Origin: Capitella teleta
Lineage: Eukaryota; Annelida; Polychaeta; Capitellidae
Direction of reading: 5' to 3'
Assembly (NCBI GenBank): GCA_000328365.1
Contig: KB303819.1
Span: 19,721-83,720, forward strand
Length of the DNA stretch: 64,000 nucleotides
The notes under the pieces are model-generated. The model saw nothing but the letters and a program-made list of their open reading frames with translations. It had not been told where the DNA came from and did not search any database. This document shows positions 58,101 through 64,000 of this stretch, in pieces. The position numbers and the translations under genes are program-made. Each line of letters starts with the position of its first letter. The stretch's first letter is position 1.

Positions 58101-61100
58101 TTATACTACTCGTCATATGTCTACATGGCAGGAATAACCTGTATTCAGTTCATATATTCATTTAACACATTCACCGCCAAGGCATTTTCGGGACGATACC
58201 CCTATACCGCCACGCATTTTACTCAAAAAGCCTTGACTTTACCGCTCTGTAATTTCTATATGAACGCACGCATTTCTACATATTTAACATATTAGGATAG
58301 ATCGTTCTTTTGTGAATCTAACCATATAAGATTCAACATCATACATGCAATTACATGTACTGAAATACAGCTCTGAACAACACACACTTTGGTGAAAACC
58401 ACACCTTCGCAAGCAAAAAGCTGAGAAAATCGCAGTTTTCTCTCAGCTACCAGTATGACCGGCATAACACGCATTGTGATTACAGAGGTTACGTTGTGTA
58501 GGCATAACTATTACCGCACGATAACGACCCCGGTAATTACCACATCAAAGGATGAGAATAACAGTTATAAAATGGGGAGTTTGAGTCGGTCACCAACTTC
58601 AGTAACTTGGCTTTCAGTTGCTAATTAGCTCGCTTTCTCAAATCCTTTTTGCATCACAAACCCGCACTGTTGTTAGAGAGATGCCTTGAAAACAGTGCTT
58701 TGATGTGTGGCATAAAAGTATGCCGAATTAGGAATAGTCAGTTGGAATAACTTGATAATTTATTTATTGATCAGTGTGCCTAAACCAAAGACGGAGGCAC
58801 ACGTGTATTATTATAATTGNNNNNNNNNNNNNNNNNNNNNNNNNNNNNNNNNNNNNNNNNNNNNNNNNNTTTCAGAGATGATGCGCAAGAGGTTATAGCA
58901 CCCGTATATAGCAAAAAGTGCAAAACACGGAAATCTCCGTGTTTGGCGGAGAAGCGTTGGGCACGCAAGCACGGAAATCTCCGTGTTTGGCGGTGAATGT
59001 GTTAATAACCTGTATTCAGTTCATATATTCATTTAATAACCTGTATTCAGTTCATATATTCATTTAATAACCTGTATTCAGTTCATATATTCATTTAATA
59101 ACCTGTATTCAGTTCATATATTCATTTAATAACCTTCTAATGGAAGTTCAGATCACCTGTAAATTTTCTGGGTTGTGCAAGACATCTGACAGAAGACGAC
59201 ACAGCGAGGTATTTCCAACCACAGCCAAGACAGCGTGTAAGTGCATAGCAACCTGTGACAGCCCACTGACGGGATGCTCTAGTTCACAATGCAAGAGACC
59301 CGGCAGGGTATTGCTCAGTAAACCCTCAAATGGCTGCGGCAAAGTGAAAACCACTGAATACAAAGCAACGGTTACAGGGAGGGAGGAATCTCACGTAGTT
59401 AGAGAGCAATTGTCGATTATTTATCATATTCCGGATTGCGTCTATGACCTTTATTGGAAAATCACGATTAAAAGTGCTTTGGTTTCATTTCGACCTACCT
59501 CAGTTTTAGGTCGCATAGCTTCGTTTTGATGTCTGAGCTGTTGAGTGACATTGCGATGCAAGCTGAGCAGCAGGCAGTACTCATCAATCGCACTGTTCTT
59601 TATTGAATGATAAACATGTTATGGTTATTAATCAAGGCAAACATTGAACAGTCAAACCATAAGAATAAATGTGCAAAATGTGCGCTTTCAGTCTCAGGTT
59701 ATGACATAATCACATTCCGAATATGCATCGCATTGACATGATTTTTATTTTTATTTTTATTTTTTTCAAATGCGGGTATCGTTGCCCTATCGATTCCTGT
59801 ATGTCTGCGTGGATGACTGACTTTCAATTTAATTGGTCGCTCAGTTAGGTGATGTTCAGGAGCAGAACGAACGACAGGAGTTGTGAGTGGAGCTCATGGA
59901 ATCGAGTGGAAAAGAGAGGGGAATTTGAAACTCGAAGAATTGGAGCTGATCCATGTACTCGTCATGGCATGCATAAAATGAGAACCCACAACGACCACCC
60001 TTCAGTTATAATTGTGTTTACATTGCCCACTTCATTTGACCTTTTTTTTTTACCTTCTTGTAACTTAATGGTACATGCCACTATATGACTATTTGGCACA
60101 TGGGTTTTTGTATGGCATATAATTTTTATCAATTGTTCTGACATGTAATCCGCCCTTTTCGTTAATCCGCCTGTTTCCTTGGAAACGGAGGAGGGCGGAT
60201 TAACGGGACCTGACTATAATTGGTTATCACTTATATTTTATAATGTATATCAGATGATATATGATAAATTGGTTGTCGCTTATAATGTATATCAGGTTAT
60301 ATACTTCAGTGATTTGCCTCAGCACATCCAGATCCCGAACGAGGAAGACGATTGCTTCGATGATGTCTCGGAGTTCAGCGTATGAATTTCCACAAACAAG
60401 AAATCGATCAGCGACCCATATATTCTGAAATGGAATGCAGAGTGAATTTATAATGCACATCTAATTGAATCCTACATCCTTGTTTATAAGTGCTTCTGGA
60501 ATTATCCATTGTAGTTCTGCTGATTTGCTGGTTTCAAGTGCCAGATCAAAGCTGTAGCGATGAGCAAGTTGCTTCAATAGATATGCCCTGGATAAAGACA
60601 ATGAAATAAGTATTCGCCGCAGACCAAAATTCATTCTTGGAGAGCAGCCTCTTCGTCTTCTTTTTTTAATCTGTTATTTTGGAGAATGTGCCTACCATGG
60701 CAGCACTTCGAGATGTATTTTCATTAGTTTATTTAAAGACACCGATGTAGACCCAAGCAGACCCCTCAAAACATAATGAACAACCGACCTTGGTCCTAGC
60801 AGACCATGTTTTTTGCAAAGTTCAGCAGCATGCTTCAGGACGTGAGGAATCAGCTGTGGCACACCTGGCTCCCCATTCACCATATTAGCGATCCATACGG
60901 CCAGTTCACCAAAACAGGCTCTTACAAGAGCCACATGCTCCGGATTTTCAATATTCTTACATTGCTCCATGTAGCGCACAATGCGCTTGACCTTGACATC
61001 AACATAACTCGATTTTGCTAATTTCCTCTCGAAGTAATCCTGTCAAAATAATCGTTATTTCTTAGTGTTTCACCTAAAAGATTCACACAATACCTGAAAA

Positions 61101-64000
61101 CAGACAGTGACGAGCATGGAGAGCTGGTTAAATCCGTCTGGGTTCTGCAAGGCCATTTTAGACTGATTAACGAATGCATTCAAATGTTCTCGCACTAAGT
61201 CAACGCTGAAAAAAAATATCGCTTGAATGAAATGGTGCCAATATATTAATGTGTGTCACCTACTCGTATTTCAACAGCAGTTGAAGTATAAAAGAGCGCA
61301 CCACGGGCGTGGCACAGATGCCTATGTCATGGGGAGGACGGGGGGCGGGTATTGCCAAAACAGTGTCATCGTTTGTGACGTATTCCATGAGACGCTCAAT
61401 AACTTCGTCCGAGGGAGGCCTATCTCTGCTGAAGCACAATTGGGAAACCAATTCCATGAAGAAAGCGTTGCATTTCTGCATTTGATCGGGGCTTATTTGA
61501 ACACGACTGCTGGTGAACGTAAAATTTGAATTATCATATAGGGCAAGACAATTCCTGTTGGGCACACCGAGATTTGGCTTTTTTATCTCCCATTTGGTTC
61601 AGCAACTGCTCAATTCTACTCAAATGTTCCATCTCCTTCGGGTTGAAATCTTCACCCATTGTCTATAACAATACGATATGTTGAAAGGACAAAAAATTCC
61701 AGAAAGGGGGGGGGGGTGGAACAAAACAAAGAAAATGCATACAAACCTCCCATAAAGAAAATGCTCTATTTGACAATTGAAATGAATCGTCGGGTAAAAC
61801 AGCATGCTTTAAGAAAAGCCTGATAGTCAGCAATCTGTGCCAAACATGCCTGAGACAAACATGACGTCATCTGCCTGAATAAACAGTGTGCAAATCACTC
61901 ACCCCAGTTCCTCTGAATTCTCAGCACGGAATATTATCTGAGTGAGAATCGGAGCAACTTCTTCCGCTTGCTCTTCCCATTGACGACAAAACTCAACCGA
62001 ATCGAAAACATCCTTGTTCGGAGGTTTCATTTCATCAGTCAGCTGAAGAAAGATCCTGACTTCCAGAGGACGGCACGCAAGATGAGGCGTCTGCTTGGAA
62101 TGAAGCAAGTGAAGAGGCAGATTGCTTTGAAGCCTGCATGCCATGGACAATATCCGCCACCGAACAGCCAATTTATGGAATGCCTCGTGTAATGAAGGAA
62201 GGCTTTGGTCGGTCACTTCCTCTCTGAGAGTATCCTCTACCACCTGTTAACTTCATTAGATCCTTGGCACAAGTTGGCAAAATATTACCAACCTGATATT
62301 CTTCTGCTGGACATGCAGATTGGGGTTTGTACACCATGCGTACAAAGTCGTGAGCATACAAATCAAAAAGATCGGTCATTGGTGCATGCATCAAAACTTT
62401 CTGACCGATTGAGCTCTCCATGAAGAGAGAGTGAATATCTCTTGCAGCATCTGAAAAGATAGTTTATCATAGAGAAAATGTGTATACACAATTTATCCGT
62501 ACCTGTGAAGGTAGATTTCTGCTGAATTATCTGATCAATTGTCTCTTTGACCAACCATGAGAAAGGAACTTTTGCTTCAAAGACATCTGATGTTGCACCT
62601 GTAAATCTGCAGCCAGAAGGCAAAGTGCTGGAGAAAGATAACCAGGTTGCTGAGGTATAAAACTTAGGATCACACCATACCTAATATTCAAGCCAGGAAT
62701 CCGATCATCGGAGAATATGCTCATCCAAAGATCGATCGTCCATTCAAATTTTCTTCCCCGCAAAGCCAGATTGAGATTAGCATTAGTATCCAAAAAGGAC
62801 ATTGTTTGGGCAAGGAAAGGAGACAGTCTGCTCTCAATGTAGTGAACAACTGCGCGCCTAAAACCAATAATGCAAAACAATCACCATAATCATGGCTATA
62901 GGGCTCACCGCAGAGTCCCTGTTTGTCTCATTACAGGTAGCAGAGCCACCCGATCAGCCAGCCATTGAGTGGGCTGCCCGCCATTCTCTACCAGTTCTGC
63001 TTCACTCTTTCTCAAAGCCTTGATCAATCGTTTCTTGATTACGTCCACAAATATGGCATAACCTGTACATATTATACGTAAGGTATCGATTATACTTCTA
63101 AAAGGATATTTGAGGGAATGGTATTTTGAGGTATAAATATTTTGAAATTATAAACTATAACAAACAAATTATTATATTCTGAAGCAGATTACAAACCAGG
63201 TTCAGTCAGGAGTTTCATCAGAATGTCGACTCGTCGAATCTTTATGTCCGACTTCTGAGGATCTTCTATCATTCCGACGACAGAATGCACGCACCGCACG
63301 AGCAAGTTGCTGACTTGAACATGGTCAGTTTCTTCTAACACACAACTGAGTGTCTTCCCTTGCAAGGTGTGTGCTGGAGCAAGCTCATTATTTGCGATTT
63401 GATCACTAAGCTCATCAATATGCACGTTGAACCACCGAGAGCCCTGTTTATACACAAGGTGTCACAAAAGGACCACGTGAAAAATTGCTACTCACGGAAA
63501 ACCCAACGAATGGAAGAAGTGAGGATCGCGACAGTTGTATAATGACAACGATGCGGTGTGCAGAAGAACCGACCACACACTCATTGGAAATGGTGTGCTG
63601 GGCACACGCAATCAATTTTGAGTTGTGTTGGCCAGAATCACACACCACCAGCATGATTCTGCCTAGCTTAGACGATGGCCTTTGCTTCACGTACTCTCTA
63701 CAGATTAACAAACAGCCATGTCAAAGTCTTGCATTTAATGCAACCCACCTGACTTCCTGGCAGAACTGTTGCTCAGTGTCAAACTTTTTCAGATGCGTTA
63801 ATATCAAATCGTCGACGGGGATTTCCAGTAGATCGGCCAACCTGCGTCTTTCAGCATCGACTGGTAATGAGTCATAAGTTGTAATCTACAAAATAATGCA
63901 CTCAGGAATAATTTCGTAATTCACTTTAAGTACAAACCCTGCACAACGCATGGTCTGTTGCCTCGTGTATTTCATTGGCCAGAAAGGACCCCAGTGAAGC
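52173..64000 (-). CDS. RNF213-like E3 ubiquitin ligase, C-terminal ~1,740 codons
   Basis: 33 exons, nearly all phase-consistent: 64000-63938 (cut by edge), 63885-63749, 63697-63496, 63443-63197, 63062-62909, 62857-62681, 62627-62503, 62450-62293, 62243-61903, 61819-61747, 61662-61568, 61509-61264, 61205-61094, 61039-60696, 60587-60476, 60424-60305, 59592-59499, 59448-59395, 59333-59157, 57092-57011, 56304-56270, 56219-56122, 56071-55918, 55868-55611, 54863-54806, 54747-54442, 54307-54236, 54020-53840, 53783-53579, 53521-53447, 53394-53068, 52568-52384, 52323-52173. The peptide follows vertebrate RNF213 block by block: LVVCDSGQHNSKLIACAQ, HRIVVIIQLSR, MIEDPQKSDIK, CNAFFMELVSQLCFSRDRPP, FLPTMPEDD, CPNGHPYVIGN-CGRPM, CQLKHVVHLWKLLS and the C-terminal LPEELL. 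RNF213 is a dynein-like AAA and E3 machine acting on lipid droplets and on intracellular pathogens. The RZ finger is present but no RING is encoded. The 60305/59592 junction is out of phase by my reading. The AAA core lies beyond the window. Confidence 0.9.
56122..56304 (-). other. RZ-type zinc finger of the RNF213-like protein
   Basis: The finger is split over a 35-base micro-exon (56304-56270, encoding CPNGHPYVIGN) and the next exon (56219-56122, starting CGRPMEASKCKECGATIGG and continuing RNH). The Cys-x3-His and Cys-x2-Cys ligands are present, as is the further cysteine in CGRPM, which is conserved in RNF213 and ZNFX1 RZ fingers. In vertebrate RNF213 this finger, not the RING, is reported as necessary for ubiquitin transfer to bacterial lipopolysaccharide. 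Confidence 0.88.
57545..57952. mobile_element. TTAA-type MITE family 2, copy B
   Basis: It has TTAA at both borders, inverted ends AAGAGGACCTGATT and GACGTCCTCTTT, and an interior matching 40,452-40,948. It lies in the large intron of the RNF213-like gene between the exons at 59,157 and 57,092. Confidence 0.85.
58162..59005. mobile_element. piggyBac-like non-autonomous element
   Basis: TTAA occurs at both borders and the terminal inverted repeats CACATTCACCGCCAA / TTGGCGGTGAATGTG are perfect. A second inner repeat of the GGAAATCTCCGTGTTTGGCG block lies near the right end. The TTAA target and C-starting termini fit piggyBac. No transposase is visible, but 50 Ns interrupt the element. It lies in an intron of the RNF213-like gene. 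A relative's end is at 4935-5003. Confidence 0.82.
58820..58869. other. Assembly gap (50 N)
   Basis: Fifty Ns inside the piggyBac-like element. The true length is unknown. Confidence 0.99.
60160..60205. repeat. Inverted repeat in RNF213-like intron
   Basis: CGTTAATCCGCC at 60,160-60,171 pairs perfectly with GGCGGATTAACG at 60,194-60,205. Inside it, GTTTCC pairs with GGAAAC around a two-base centre. It can form a hairpin and may be a small foldback element. Confidence 0.75.

Larger units (their letters stand above)
58133..59130. repeat. 31-bp tandem array split by an insertion
   Basis: The unit AATAACCTGTATTCAGTTCA plus TATATTCATTT occurs once at 58,133-58,163 and four times at 59,004-59,127. 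The copies are near-identical. The piggyBac-like element sits between the first and second unit, at the TTAA formed at a unit boundary. Confidence 0.92.

Noticed and set aside
60179-60385. Plus-strand frame overlapping the RNF213-like exon at 60,305-60,424
   Set aside because: It is the antisense shadow of a well-aligned exon.
61820-61902. CLSQAC-containing frame between two RNF213-like exons as part of a RING
   Set aside because: Reading through it puts a stop in frame soon after, and only two cysteines are present. Splicing it out restores the frame on both sides.

Overview
The window looks like nuclear DNA of an AT-rich invertebrate animal. The genes have GT-AG introns, many only about 50 bases long. 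They include a class A peptide receptor, von Willebrand D, PAN/apple and sushi-like secreted modules, and an RNF213-type giant E3 ligase. Tc1, TTAA-targeting and LINE/SINE repeats fill much of the rest. The receptor points to a bilaterian, but I cannot name the phylum. Two 50-N assembly gaps are present. I saw no CRISPR array, operon, rRNA or intact tRNA, and no LTR, retroviral or Polinton element.

Layout. 0-3 kb: a minus-strand secreted protein (signal peptide, coiled coil, short-chain-collagen-C4-like domain) with a 0.76 kb TTAA element in its first intron. 3-7 kb: diverged duplications and another copy of that element. 7-9.5 kb: a two-exon secreted PAN/apple protein. 12.9-14 kb: a small basic soluble protein whose 3' end is tandemly duplicated. 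17-18.4 kb: a single-exon FMRFamide-type GPCR with a 32-bp minisatellite just behind its stop. 19-21 kb: a TIR element and a single-exon NXPE/PC-esterase-like membrane protein. 21.4-22.9 kb: a LINE interrupted by another retroelement 3' end. 24-25 kb: a vWD-domain gene. 26.8-28.2 kb: a TTAA element and a Tc1 transposase fragment. 28.6-31 kb: two small plus-strand single-pass membrane proteins. 31.4-32.6 kb: LINE and SINE pieces. 33.2 kb: a small cysteine-rich secreted protein. 34.5-36.1 kb: a secreted protein that shares its first exon with the 0-3 kb gene but carries a sushi-like module and another C-terminal module. 36.5-52 kb: gene-poor and repeat-rich, with some unrecognised candidate exons.

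52.2-64 kb: the 3' part of an RNF213-like gene on the minus strand, which I resolved into 33 exons (about 1,740 codons) running off the right edge. Its RZ zinc finger is intact, but the place where vertebrate RNF213 has its RING finger encodes no RING. That is the most interesting observation here. The second is the reuse, through phase-1 introns, of one signal-peptide/coiled-coil exon in front of two unrelated modules.

The recognisable host genes lean toward secreted or membrane recognition proteins plus an antimicrobial-type E3 ligase. Any joint immune role is inference from families only. All homology statements rest on remembered family patterns; no database was searched.
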